64,000 bases of DNA, taken from positions 9,635,501 through 9,699,500 of the forward strand of contig NC_066294.1 in NCBI RefSeq assembly GCF_905404315.1. Direction: 5' to 3'. A program made the translations under genes and the position numbers. Shown piece after piece: positions 9,961 through 19,429 of the stretch (position 1 is the first letter of the stretch; every line of letters starts with the position of its first letter). Source of the stretch: Leptidea sinapis (Eukaryota; Arthropoda; Insecta; Lepidoptera; Pieridae). The notes under the pieces are model-generated. The model saw only the letters and a program-made list of their open reading frames with translations. It made no database searches and had not been told where the DNA came from.

Positions 9961-10181
9961 GTAACCATTACTGTGTTTCGGTCTGAAGGACGTAGCTAGT
10001 GAAATTACTGGGCAAATGAGACTTAACATCCTATTTCTCAAGGTGACGAGCGCAATTGTAGTGCCGCTCAGAATTTTTGGGTTTTTCAAGAATCCTGAGC
10101 GGCACTGCATTGTAATGGGTAGCATGTATCAATCACCATCAGCTGAACGTCCTGCTCGTCCCTTATTTTCAATAAAAAAGC
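9961..10181 (+). mobile_element. S1 SINE-like retroposon, 5'-truncated
   Basis: Starts at attactgtgtttcggtctga and retains the 3' two thirds including the hairpin and the tail cccttattttcaataaaaaa. Confidence 0.8.
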
Positions 10182-10184
10182 ACA

Positions 10185-10535
10185 CTAATAGATAATATTT
10201 AACATTAACCATAAGATATAACAGATCCAAGAGTATCGATAATATAAAGGTTTTATGTTTATTTATTTATTCGGAAACCCAACAATCGCACACTAATACA
10301 AAAATTACATAAAAAAAATATATATCTAAGTGTACAGATAACTTACAGGGTTACACATCTATCATTATCTGTTACCTTCCCGACCATCTATACAACTTGT
10401 TTAAAGTTAAATATTATGTTAGTAAAATTACAGTTTATCTAAATAGTATGTTAAAATTAAAATTAAGTTAAGTGAAGTAAGGGTTTCCATTCATCATATT
10501 ACAAGACCATCATCATCACTGTATGTATTCCTTGT
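10185..10535. other. AT-rich, no gene seen
   Basis: Contains ttatttatttattcggaaac (10258-10280), similar to an antisense retroelement tail, but no second copy in the window supports this. Confidence 0.3.
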
Positions 10536-10539
10536 GAAT

Positions 10540-11160
10540 CATTCTATACTTACTTTTGAATTAACCGAGGCCGATGAGCTCCCAAGAGCTGGGGCTAAAG
10601 CAGTCCAATATGGTCCGGAACCCATTTGTGGACTGCCCAAGAGCGCCATCCGACACACCCTGAGTAACCAATGTAAACAAGAAGCACTTAAACGCTGGAA
10701 CAACTCTTCAGGTTTAAACTACTCTAAAGCACTGATAAGGGCATTCAACAGTAGCTATGCGAATGAAGCCCTATCATTGAACAGGAAAAATCTATGCATA
10801 CTCACTAGGATGCTAACCGGGCACTGTCGCCTAAACAAGCACCTCAGTGTGGTCGGCATCAAAAGCGACAAAGCTTGCAGGTTCTGCCTTGAGGATGATG
10901 AAACACCTATTCATCTACTCTGCGACTGCGGCCCACTAATGCATAAGCGTAACACAATCTTTGGTGACTACTTCGTGCCACCAGATAGTGTTTGCAACAC
11001 TCGCGTCAAGGAACTACTGCGGTTCGTAAAGGCGGCAGGGCTTGACGATGAGCTTTAGTATGAGTGGCGAACACAACAGTCCAATTCTGGACGCGGTGTT
11101 ACTAGGAATCTTTTAGGACTAGGAAATAGCCACCCTCTTCAAATAATAATAATAATAATA
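10540..11160 (+). pseudogene. RNase H-type non-LTR retrotransposon, C-terminal part
   Basis: The open frame to 11058 reads EADELPRAGAKAVQYG (the end of an RNase H domain, with the ADEL Asp), LCILTRMLTGHCRLNKHLSV, then CRFC..EDDETPIHLLCDC (Cys-Cys-His-Cys tail) and stops after FVKAAGLDDEL. This order is standard for ORF2 ends of the I/R1-like elements. An (AAT)n tail follows at about 11142-11160. 5'-truncated; the remaining 174 codons are intact. Confidence 0.8.
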
Positions 11161-11220
11161 CTTTTGATATTCATTCGACTTGCCAAGGTTAAATAGATTG
11201 TATTTATAAAAACTAAGCCG

Positions 11221-11345
11221 AAATTTGGAAAATGCCACAAATTACTAGAAGACTGCTATATCTATACATTGCCGCATTTACTCCAGTTGTTAAAAAAAAG
11301 CATGGTCAATAAGCAGCAATGTAAAACATTTGATTCGGACAGTGA
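11221..11345 (+). mobile_element. Retrotransposon fragment shared with 17225-17605
   Basis: acattgccgcatttactcca, gcttattgacc (inverted) and tgattcggacagtga match the reverse complement of 17480-17600. The longer copy there carries RNase H-tail cysteine motifs, so this is a short piece of the same element. Confidence 0.6.
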
Positions 11346-11581
11346 AATTTGACACACAACTAAGGAGAAAATTGAGGTTACGTTATCTTTAAGCACACTT
11401 TGGCCGTTTCACTATCAGACTGCGATAGATATATACAGAATCTACATATGAGCGCAACTTAAAGCCTTCATACATGACAGTGACCTTGCTCAAAGGGCAA
11501 GAGCAGGTGACCAGGGCGTACGAGTCGCATTTAAGGCTAAAAATAGTTATTAATTTAATAATAGATGGTAATAACTAAGGT
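11346..11581. other. No recognised feature
   Basis: Intergenic DNA. ccgtttcactatcagactgc near 11403 weakly resembles 16930-16955 inverted, suggesting old repeat material. Confidence 0.35.
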
Positions 11582-11865
11582 ATCAACCAGTGTGTGTTGC
11601 CAGTGATGACTTATGGTACGCAGGCGTGGTCGCTAACTATGGGCCTATTGGGAAAGCTCGTGGTCGCTCAGAGGGCAACAGAGAGTGCTATGATCGGAAT
11701 TTTCCTGCGAGATCGAATCAGAAATGAGGAGGTCCACGAAAGGCGACCACGTACCAGAAGATGCAGTGTTGGTTGGCCCCCCACAAGATGAACCGACGAT
11801 CTGGTCAAGATCGCCGGAATACGTTGGATGAGGGTAGCGCATTAGCGATCATCGTGGACATCATT
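11582..11865 (+). pseudogene. RTE-type retrotransposon end with internal deletion
   Basis: Reads NQCVLPVMTYGTQAWSLTMG, LVVAQRATESAMIGIFLRDR, IRNEE, then jumps to ERRPRTRRCSVGWPPTR, stop, TDDLVKIAGIRWMRVA. In RTE elements these two motifs are separated by more sequence, so an internal deletion lies at about 11730. The in-frame stop (TGA for Trp) marks it as dead. Confidence 0.75.
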
Positions 11866-11869
11866 GGTG

Positions 11870-13340
11870 AAGGCTTTTCTCAAGTAGTTGACGTCTTCCG
11901 GATGATAAATATTTGATGACAAAAAAATTAAGAATACCCGATGTTATTTTCGTTTCATTCAATATTTTCGTTTCATTCATTATTAACAGATCGTGCAGTA
12001 TTAAACTAAATATTTCAATATTTTGATTTCTATAAATAAAAAGTACACCAACCATTTTTAGAACTGCTAGTTATATCGATTTTACTCTATATAATCTACT
12101 ATACTATCTTTGTCAAAGAAAATTTTGTCTACAGGTGACCAACGCAATTAAGATGCACTTCATTGTTTTGGGTTCAGTTAGGAATCCTACAGAGTACGTA
12201 AGTAAAGTCTGAGCAAAGTGTACGTACGTTCTACAGATCTCAGCCGTAAATAATCAATAAATGCGTACAATTTTGGGTTAAAATTAAAGGTTTGATTATG
12301 CATTCGTTCCCGCTGAAGCCTGAAACCCATCGGCACCTCAACTCGCACGTCACTCGGCATTCGGCACTCGTCGATACGATCGGCCGGGGCACTCCGGACG
12401 GGAGTCGCTTGCCTCTCCAAGGACAGTAAACGTTTACCCGGTCAACGATCGCGATCGTCGCTTTTTTACCATTTGGCCCTGACGATTGGTATCGCCAAAT
12501 GCTAGGAGGCCCACTACAACACGGCCATTTTGTCAACGCAATAGTTTGTACTATTTTCTTAGTTAAAGCTGACATTTTGTAATGATAATCATTGCTAAAC
12601 ATGTATTATAATCTATCGCACATATATTCGTTCTCATGATTTCGATATCTACGTCTACGTTATTCTTTAATCTATGGCAGCATGCGAGAGTTTTTAAATT
12701 TGACAAAAAGCGCATAGCATACAAAATATTTATATTATTTTTGGTAAAAAAAATGCATGCATACAAAAATCCTTACATGTGATTGAAGTAAAACTTAATA
12801 ATACTTAATTAACTTAAGGAATAGTTGACAAATCATTAATTATTTTATTATATATTGAACGTAAGATTAGCACACGTGAATATAATATTGTTATAAAATA
12901 TATATATATAAATAATGTCACAAATATCAGAATAAACAAGATGGCGCGTAACCGAATATAGCGACGACATTGCTATAAATTTTCTCTCATATTAATATAG
13001 CTTTTAAATCCCAACTATTTCACATTTTATATACCTACACATTTTTTCGCAATTTCTAAAGTTACTCTACTTTCATTATAAAAAGTCTTTTTGTTCTCTA
13101 ATATAAAGATGTTAGCGAAAGCGCTATTTCCTTTCTGCCGCTACTCACAGCCAGCCAGCATAAGGTCATTTCTTATACGTCCTCCCATCGTCCCACTTCC
13201 CGGCCTGGCTCCTGTGATTCTCATAAGCACCAGAATGTCACCTGTTTGCTCCATTTTTTATAATTAAACTAAATACTAGTTCTGTTGATGAACGTTGATT
13301 CGATTCTATACATTAGTATTATAGTCCGACAACTTCAAGC
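11870..13340. other. Intergenic with a GC-rich island at 12290-12560
   Basis: 12290-12560 is CpG-rich (gatacgatcggccggggcac, caacgatcgcgatcgtcg). The - strand has a 120-codon open frame (12602-12240) that shows no domain and no splice context I can support. The flanks are AT-rich with a TA repeat at 12898-12912. Confidence 0.35.
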
Positions 13341-13401
13341 GCGACCGTCTCAGAGGGTGACGGTTGCGGGACGAGGTACTAAAGATGTCAGCGGGTAGCG
13401 G

Positions 13402-13740
13402 GTGGTGTTGCGGGGAACAGCAATGGGTGAGACTGCTGTTTTGTTTACGTCAGTTGGTGCTGGGGTTGCTGCTTCGACTGCCGAAGACAACAAGCGTCGC
13501 AAATATGTCCGTCTTGCTAAGTCTTACATCTTTGTGCCGTTTGGTGTCGACACCCTTGGCCCGTGGGGCCCAGAGGCGCAGAGAATGTACAGAATACTAT
13601 GTTCTCGCCTCAATATTGCTACTGGCAACCCAAGCGGATCAGCCTAGCTATCCAACATGGAAATGCTGCCGGTATTCTTGGTACGCTTTCCCGTAGTGAT
13701 AGTTTTAATTTTATGTAATCATAGTATCCTAAATATAATA
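13402..13740 (+). pseudogene. Non-LTR retrotransposon 3' end (L6 family)
   Basis: Reads AVLFTSVGAGVAASTAED, KRRKYVRLAKSYIFVPFGVD, TLGPWGPEAQRMYRILCSRL, IATGNPSGSA; then, after a small deletion and frameshift, SLAIQHGNAAGILGTLSR. The DTLGPWG..A..IS/CSRL..ATG..GS motif string is a conserved C-terminus of one class of animal LINE ORF2. A 3'-end match lies at 23568-23610 (gcggaaatgctgtccatatt). Confidence 0.75.
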
Positions 13741-13924
13741 AGATTTGTTTTGTTTGATTAATTTATTATAATTTGAATATTTTATCATCAACCTCAGTTA
13801 AATTTACGTAGGTACTTATATTATTATCTTACATCATGTAAAATTTTAGTTTACGTTGCTATTTTCAGTTGCTACTACGACAATAATTATAAGACTTCTA
13901 GGTTTATAAAGGGGCCACAATGAA

Positions 13925-14600
13925 TTAATTACGTTAAAAAAATCGGGATCTCATATCATCAGTACGTATTTTGTTTTTTTTTTTTTTAATTTCAATGCAA
14001 AATAACACGAAGCGTATTTAAGTTATAAAATTTTGTAGATGCCAATTGAGTGTCAAGATACCACGCACACAATCTTTACAAATAGCTAATACACACTACA
14101 ATATAAAGTTGCAGTAATAAAAAAGCTATTGTTCTTAGATAGTAAGGTATCTAGTTTTTTTTTTTTATTGGAAAAGCTCGTTTGTCCTAAACAAGCGTCA
14201 AAAAAAACAAGGTCACCTGGTGTTAAGTAATCACCGCCGCCCATGTTCTCTTGCAGCATCAGAGGAATCACAGGAGCGTTGCCGGCCGATAAGGAAGGTG
14301 TACGCGCTTTTTTTCAAGGTACCCATGTCGTATCGTCCCGGAAACACCGCACAAGGAAGCTCATTCCACAGCGTCGTAGTGCGAGGAAGAAAGCTCCTTG
14401 AAAACCGCACTGTGGAGGACCGCCACACATCCAGATGGTGGGGATCATATCCTAACTTGTGGCGTATCGTGCGAAGGTGGAATTCCCTAACCAAAAAGTG
14501 TCTAATATGGAGTTAAAGAAGTTTTTTGAAGATAGCCATGTCGTATCGTCCCGGAAACACCTAGTTGGAGCGCAGCGGAGACAAATCTTTTATCTAAGTC
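13925..14600. mobile_element. MITE of the GGATTGGTCTCCGC family split by a retrotransposon
   Basis: 13925-14155 (gggatctcatatcatcagta, cgtattttgtt, gccacgcac-like and aaaaaagctattgttcttag) and 14566-14600 (tagttggagcgcagcggaga, then tcttttatctaa) are halves of the element seen at 24455-24588 and 63092-63485. A retrotransposon piece (14156-14565) separates them, with ctag at both junctions. Confidence 0.7.
14156..14565 (-). mobile_element. 5'-truncated CR1/Jockey-like retrotransposon insertion
   Basis: The antisense copy begins with poly-T (complement of the tail) and encodes on the - strand EFHLRTIRHKLGYDPHHLDV, SFLPRTTTLWNELPCAVFPG, AYTFLIGRQRSCDSS, the C-terminus of the element at 4205-5212. 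14521-14565 repeats an inner piece (catgtcgtatcgtcccggaa), a small rearrangement at its 5' end. Confidence 0.8.
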
Positions 14601-14815
14601 TAATACATTGCAATGCCTGATATTTAATAAAACAGTTTAGTTCCTAGTTGTCCCGATCTTGACAGCGGGACCACACAGGTCCGACCAATTGTCAACGGTA
14701 ATGTTTAGTGCTGTATATCCTGTGGGTTATGAGGAGTTGTGTCTTCATATGGTGACCAAACTTCGTGATCACTACAGTGAATACTAAGCACTCAACGCTT
14801 TACTTAAATTTGGAA
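14600..14815. other. No recognised feature
   Basis: Short unique-looking intergenic stretch; nothing is assigned. Confidence 0.4.
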
Positions 14816-14817
14816 TA

Positions 14818-15384
14818 ATAATTATAATAATATTGACACACTCTTACACAAATTATCTTCCCCAAACTAGGCATAGCCTGTACTATGGGTGCAAGACAAC
14901 ATTATATTTAATACAATATACTTACTTAAACATACATAAATATTACATTTTACCAGTGGGAGGCTCCTTTTCACAGGAAGCCGGCTAGATTATGGGTACC
15001 ACAACAACGCCTATTTCTGCCGTCAAGCAGTAATGTGTAAACATTACTGTGTTTCGGTCTGAAGGGCGCTGTAGCTATTGAAATTACTGGGCAAATAAGA
15101 CAACATTTTATGTCTCAAGATGACGAGCCCAATTGTAGTGCCGCTCAGAATTTTCGGGTTTTTCAAGAATCCTGAGCGGCACTGCATTATAATGGCAAGG
15201 GCGTATCAATTACTATCTGAACGTCCTGTTCGTCTCATCCGTTATTTCATAAAAAAACATATAAACATCCATGGCTCGGAAACAAACATTCATATTCATC
15301 ATATAAATTGTTGCACCTACCAGGATTAAAATCCAACAACAAACAACAATTACTAACCACTGGGCTGTAGGGGTCGTCATATAA
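14818..15384 (-). mobile_element. tRNA-derived SINE interrupted by S1
   Basis: The antisense strand has a tRNA-like head at 15384-15320 (B-box-like around accaggattaaaatcc) and a body ending ccaaactaggcatagcctgt and ttacacaaattatcttcccc. It matches 45190-45438 and 58678-58881. An S1 retroposon (14952-15258) interrupts the body. Confidence 0.75.
14952..15258 (+). mobile_element. S1 SINE-like retroposon, full-length, nested
   Basis: Runs from accagtgggaggctcctttt to ttatttcataaaaaaa with all family landmarks. It is inserted in the tRNA-derived SINE, whose halves continue on each side, so S1 is the younger insertion. Confidence 0.85.
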
Positions 15385-15454
15385 TAAGATCAATCATAAA
15401 ATAAACATACATAATTTTCTCCAGGTATATTTCTAATATGAACAAAATCTAAAT

Positions 15455-15840
15455 ATAATCTATATATATATAAAAATGAATTGCTGTTCGTTAGTCTCGC
15501 TAAAACTCGATAACGGCTGGACCGATTTGACTAATTTTGGTCTTGAATTGTTTGTGGAAGTCCAGAGATGGTTTAAAAGGTGAATAAATAGGAAAATGCT
15601 GCAAAATTAAATAAAAACAACAAATTTGTTTTTCCTTTGATGTGTCCATACATAATTTCTATGAGAGAATTTATTGACGCACGGTTTGACAGTTCTGCTG
15701 TGAAACAATTTCATTACGACAGCAGGGTGCTGCATATTTTACGAAGTAATTTTTGATGTTATGATATATTATTGACAAATTCATATAAAGATTTATTTTT
15801 TTTTTATATACAGAACAACGTCTGTCGGGTCAACTAGTAA
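15455..15840 (+). mobile_element. Helitron-like non-autonomous element
   Basis: Starts tctatatatatataaaaatg, has aactcgataacggctggacc near the 5' end, and ends aacgtctgtcgggtcaacta|gt, i.e. a 3' CTAG-type terminus preceded by a hairpin-prone GC stretch, inserted between A and T. No coding frame. Sister ends lie at 16798, 44196 and 44506, and inverted at 46003. Confidence 0.6.
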
Positions 15841-16014
15841 TATATAAATATATATAATATATAATAACACACAGACTAGTTTTTAAATGAAATAGATATT
15901 TAAACAATTTTATATTATTTGACAGCTATCAACTGAAATACTACCAAATATTTCTTTAACATATTTGAACAAAATTAATTTAAATTTACTGATATTTAAA
16001 TATATGTGTATACC

Positions 16015-16088
16015 TTTTTTATTATAATAAGGGACTAGACGCTAGTTACGCCCTGCCTATTACACTATAGTGCCCCATTCTGAGCGGA
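16015..16088 (-). mobile_element. S1 3' fragment
   Basis: ataagggactagac, tacgccctgcctattacact and cattctgagcgg match the antisense 3' part of S1. Heavily degraded. Confidence 0.55.
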
Positions 16089-16139
16089 TATATATTCTAT
16101 TCGAATACTTTATTTTTTAATGTATGCTCTAGTCACAAC

Positions 16140-16433
16140 ACAACGCCAAGTGATCAAGCTGTTGACTACGTTGTGTTCAAATTTCAAATTTTGCAACCGT
16201 CTACGATCAACACCTATTTTTGTATCGCGATTTTAATATTATTCTATTCCATCCACAGACACGCAATAGAGTTGCCAGATGGCAGTCGAATATAATGATT
16301 ATTGTAATACGATAAATTTTATGTAAGATAAATTTGGTAAGTCGGTTGGTTTTTATACTCCAAAAATTTTAATTATTGTTTTTTTTTTATTACTTTATAG
16401 GGCAATACAACGTTTGCTGGGTCAGCTAGTCTT
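16140..16433 (+). mobile_element. Helitron-like 3' portion
   Basis: Ends caacgtttgctgggtcagct|agt, identical to the 3' end at 44170-44196, and shares tacgatcaacacctattttt with 44128-44150. The 5' limit is uncertain. Confidence 0.5.
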
Positions 16434-16435
16434 AA

Positions 16436-16800
16436 TATTTATAAATTACGTGACACGTTGTTTGTCCGCGATGGACTCCTAAACTAATGAACGGATTTTA
16501 ATGGGGATTACTTCATGGAGTGCAGTTTGGTCCAACTTGAGAGATAGGGTAGTTTTTATTTCGATTTGGGACCCATAACTATTTTTATTTTCAATATTTC
16601 TTTTGTATGGGCATATTTTCGATGAGAGAATTTAGTGACGCACGGTTTGACAGTTCCGCTGTGAAACAATTTCATTATAACAACAGGGAGCATATTTTAC
16701 GAAATAATTCTCAATGTTTTGAAATATTATTGGCAAATTTCTATAAAACCGTATTTTTTTTATTATCTACAGAACAACGTCTGTCGGGGCGGCTAGTATC
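16436..16800 (+). mobile_element. Helitron-like element (GTCACG-TTGTTTGTCC type)
   Basis: Starts ttaatatttataaattacgt, followed by gacacgttgtttgtccgcg, and ends caacgtctgtcggggcggctagt. An inverted copy with the same 5' region is at 46001-46345. The middle is shared with 15455-15840 (gagagaattta(t/g)tgacgcac). Confidence 0.6.
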
Positions 16801-17222
16801 ATATAAATTTGTCATTAGTAATTACCACCAACTTCAAAATGTTTTAAAGGAAATAAATCGGTCCATATAAACGGCTGACACATGAGATACCAAAGAATCA
16901 ATGTCGTTCTATACGCAAGGACATATCACTCGCAGTCTGATAGTGGAACGGTAAAATTTTCTCCATAGTTACTCTATTCTATTCTATTCTTCCTACTGTG
17001 GCTTCTGTGGAAGACACACCACAGATTTGCCAGTATCACGTTAAAGTAGACTACCATGCTATGAGTATGTGTCTCCAAGTTTAACGGTAATGATCGGTGT
17101 TAAGATTACATAAAGTTTTATTTTCTTATAATATCTGAAACAGATAATACATGCTATTACACTATAAAGATAGAATTACTTAAATTATTAATTAATATAA
17201 GTACTTAATGATATTTACAACT
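16801..17222. other. No recognised gene
   Basis: AT-rich, with a TTCTA short repeat (about 16975-16992). Short frames only. Confidence 0.4.
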
Positions 17223-17224
17223 TA

Positions 17225-17605
17225 ATCTTATTTATTTTAATATATTTACAAAAGGAGTGTAAACTAAGGAGAGGAGACATTTAATGGAGGTTGGACGGGG
17301 GACTTCAGCGGGTATATAATTGTACAGAGAAGATTGCATTAAGGGACAACTGAAGAACAAATGATCCATGTTTCCCTCATCAAGGCCACAATCACATGTG
17401 ACACACACAATGATCTCTTATTCTAAGTTTAGCTAGAAAAACTGGAGTAAAGGCGAGTAACTCATGTGGTTGTATGTCAACTGTCACTGTCCGAATCAAA
17501 TCTGAACTGAATAAATGTTTTCCATTGCTGCTTATTGACCAAGAATATTTTAAACAACTGGAATAAATGCGGCAATGTATAGATATAGCAGTCAATGCTT
17601 ATTAC
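17225..17605 (-). pseudogene. Retrotransposon RNase H/Cys-tail fragment
   Basis: On the - strand one frame gives IHCRIYSSCLKYSWSISSNG and TPVFLAKLRIRDHCVC; another gives CGLDEGNMDHLFFSCPLMQS, then YNYIPAEVPRPTSIKCLLSL. The C-x-CG..DH..F.CP pattern is the Cys/His tail of RNase H-bearing non-LTR elements. Frameshifted and 5'-truncated. A piece recurs at 11221-11345. Confidence 0.6.
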
Positions 17606-17756
17606 GGTGTTATTTGTGGCATGTTTCATATTTCGACTTTGTTTTTATACGACGTGATTTGACAATATGTATAGAACGTCATTATTAATCATAATTTTAA
17701 AAAGTCGCTTAAAAAAGAACACTTTGTTTTTGATGTCTGTCGATACTGTACCTTAT

Positions 17757-18526
17757 ATTAAGGATTGGTCTCCGCTGCGCTCCAGCTAGATACCGCACAA
17801 CCTAAGAACAATAAATAATTTTATTACGGTAACTATAAAATACTTGTGTGCGTGGCATCTTGACACTCAATGGCATCTTCCAAATTTTGTAAAATACGCT
17901 TCGTGTTATTTTACATTGAAATTAATAAAATACAAAATACTTACTGATGATATGTGATCCCAGTGTCTTTCTTATTTCTTGTAGTATTATTTTAATTAGC
18001 GAAGTTTAACGTCACACATTGTTCGAGATTGGCGCGATTATAGTCCGGTCAATTTAGACCAAAAAATGTTATCGTAGTTGTATTATAGGTGGCGTGGAAA
18101 CGTGTGCTTATTATGACGATAACAACTTTTATAACTTTTTGAATCGTTATATCACAGAAACGGTGGCTCGTAAGAAAAAAAGTATTGATACATTTTTTAT
18201 AGATAATTTTATGATCTACAATTTTTGTCCGAGGTACTTTTCTGATAAAACTTACCGTTTTGCTGAACATCGCGAAATACTCATTTTTTTGACCTTTGAC
18301 CTTGAATAATTTTTTTTCCATTAACGGGAATGATGGGGAACTTTTACATTTATAATTATGTTTTGAACAATTACACTGATTTTCAGCTTGTTAGGACTTT
18401 ATGTAACTTCGAATGTCTAAATTGACCGGACTATACTACTTGGCCGTAGTATTAGTTGCCGCACCTTACGACTACGCCTGCACTATACGTAGTTGTAGCG
18501 CAACGTTAATCCTTAATCTATGGTAA
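17757..18526. mobile_element. MITE (GGATTGGTCTCCGC family) holding a nested MITE
   Basis: The left end ttaaggattggtctccgctg and the right end gcaacgttaatccttaatct are imperfect inverted repeats. Internal strings (gatcccagtgtctttcttat, cgcttcgtgttattttacat) match 63300-63400 inverted. A second transposon (18043-18431) is inserted in it. Confidence 0.7.
18043..18431. mobile_element. Mariner/Tc1-type MITE, 17-bp perfect inverted ends, TA duplication
   Basis: GTCCGGTCAATTTAGAC at 18043-18059 is exactly inverted at 18415-18431. TA flanks both sides (18041-18042, 18432-18433), the signature of Tc1/mariner integration. The 389-bp interior is AT-rich with small open frames on both strands and no transposase. 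Confidence 0.85.
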
Positions 18527-18949
18527 GTAGGTATTTTTTAATCAGCTATGACTCTAATACTAGCCGTTAATAAGTATATTGACTTATTAATATTTGAGGA
18601 TTAAATGATTGAACGTTTCTAGAGACATTAAAATATATATGTCCGTGATAAAAAAAAATCCACGTGTTAAGATATTGGATTATGCTGAGGACAAAATTCG
18701 TAGCATAAATATTTCATATCCAGTTTATGTGAAGATACACTATACGACTACCTACGAGTATATGGACAGACCTGTTGACTGTGGGAATAAATCTTGGTCT
18801 ATTTTGATTGATTAAACGTACTACAACTATGTCAATGTATGTGTCACAGTTATGGGCAGAGTTCTCAGAGGTGATATAGATGCACCGAGTTTGCATGTTG
18901 AGCTATGTAGAATCTTTGTACCGGACAATTACTATTAGAGGCGCAGGCA

Positions 18950-19056
18950 TAGATTTTTGGTTTTACATTAGAAGTTTGCGTAAAAGTTATATTTCTATTT
19001 TAGTTAACCCGACAATGCAAGACCTTTCCAGATCTCGTTTTCAGGGGGACTGCAGA
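18950..19056 (+). mobile_element. Partial copy of the GCGTGTAATT palindromic MITE
   Basis: gtttttacattagaagtttg, agttaacccgacaatgcaag and acctttccagatctcgtttt match 27953-28060 closely. The other half is missing, replaced by retrotransposon sequence. Confidence 0.7.
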
Positions 19057-19425
19057 TGAAGAAAATAAAAATAAAATACTATAGGCATAGATTGTTCGCG
19101 AGTCCGACTCATCGTACTGTGGCTCGCACCAACTCACCGAGGTCTCTCTCTGCTCTCAACGCTCTTCTCGAAGCCAACCCTGCTTGTGATTTATTTGCGG
19201 ATGGATGGCAGACGATTTTAACAGAGTGCTTGCGTTTTTGTGAGAGGAATGGATGAACGGTATTTGGATGTTAATTGATTGTTAATTATTTACAGTAAAC
19301 ATTGTATTTATTAACTATTATTTGTGTAATATGTTTTGTTTGTAGTTAATTCTTACTTTAATATTGTGCTTGCGCCGTTTTATTAAAGTATAAATAAAAA
19401 ATAAAAAAATAAATAAGACTTATTA
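19056..19425 (+). pseudogene. Probable retrotransposon ORF end with A-rich tail
   Basis: A frame to 19256 contains HRTVARTNSPRSLSALNALL, EANPACDLFADGWQTILTEC and LRFCERNG-stop, followed by an untranslated stretch ending in an A-rich tail (19388-19418, aaataaaaaataaaaaaata). The structure fits the 3' end of a non-LTR element. I do not recognise the family with certainty; a host-gene remnant is the alternative. Confidence 0.45.
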
Positions 19426-19429
19426 TATA

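Noticed and set aside
12240..12602. 120-codon - strand gene
   Set aside because: No domain, no splice context and no poly(A) signal; open mainly because of GC content.
18049..18321. Overlapping 90- and 71-codon genes
   Set aside because: Both lie wholly inside a 389-bp MITE with perfect inverted ends and no transposase.
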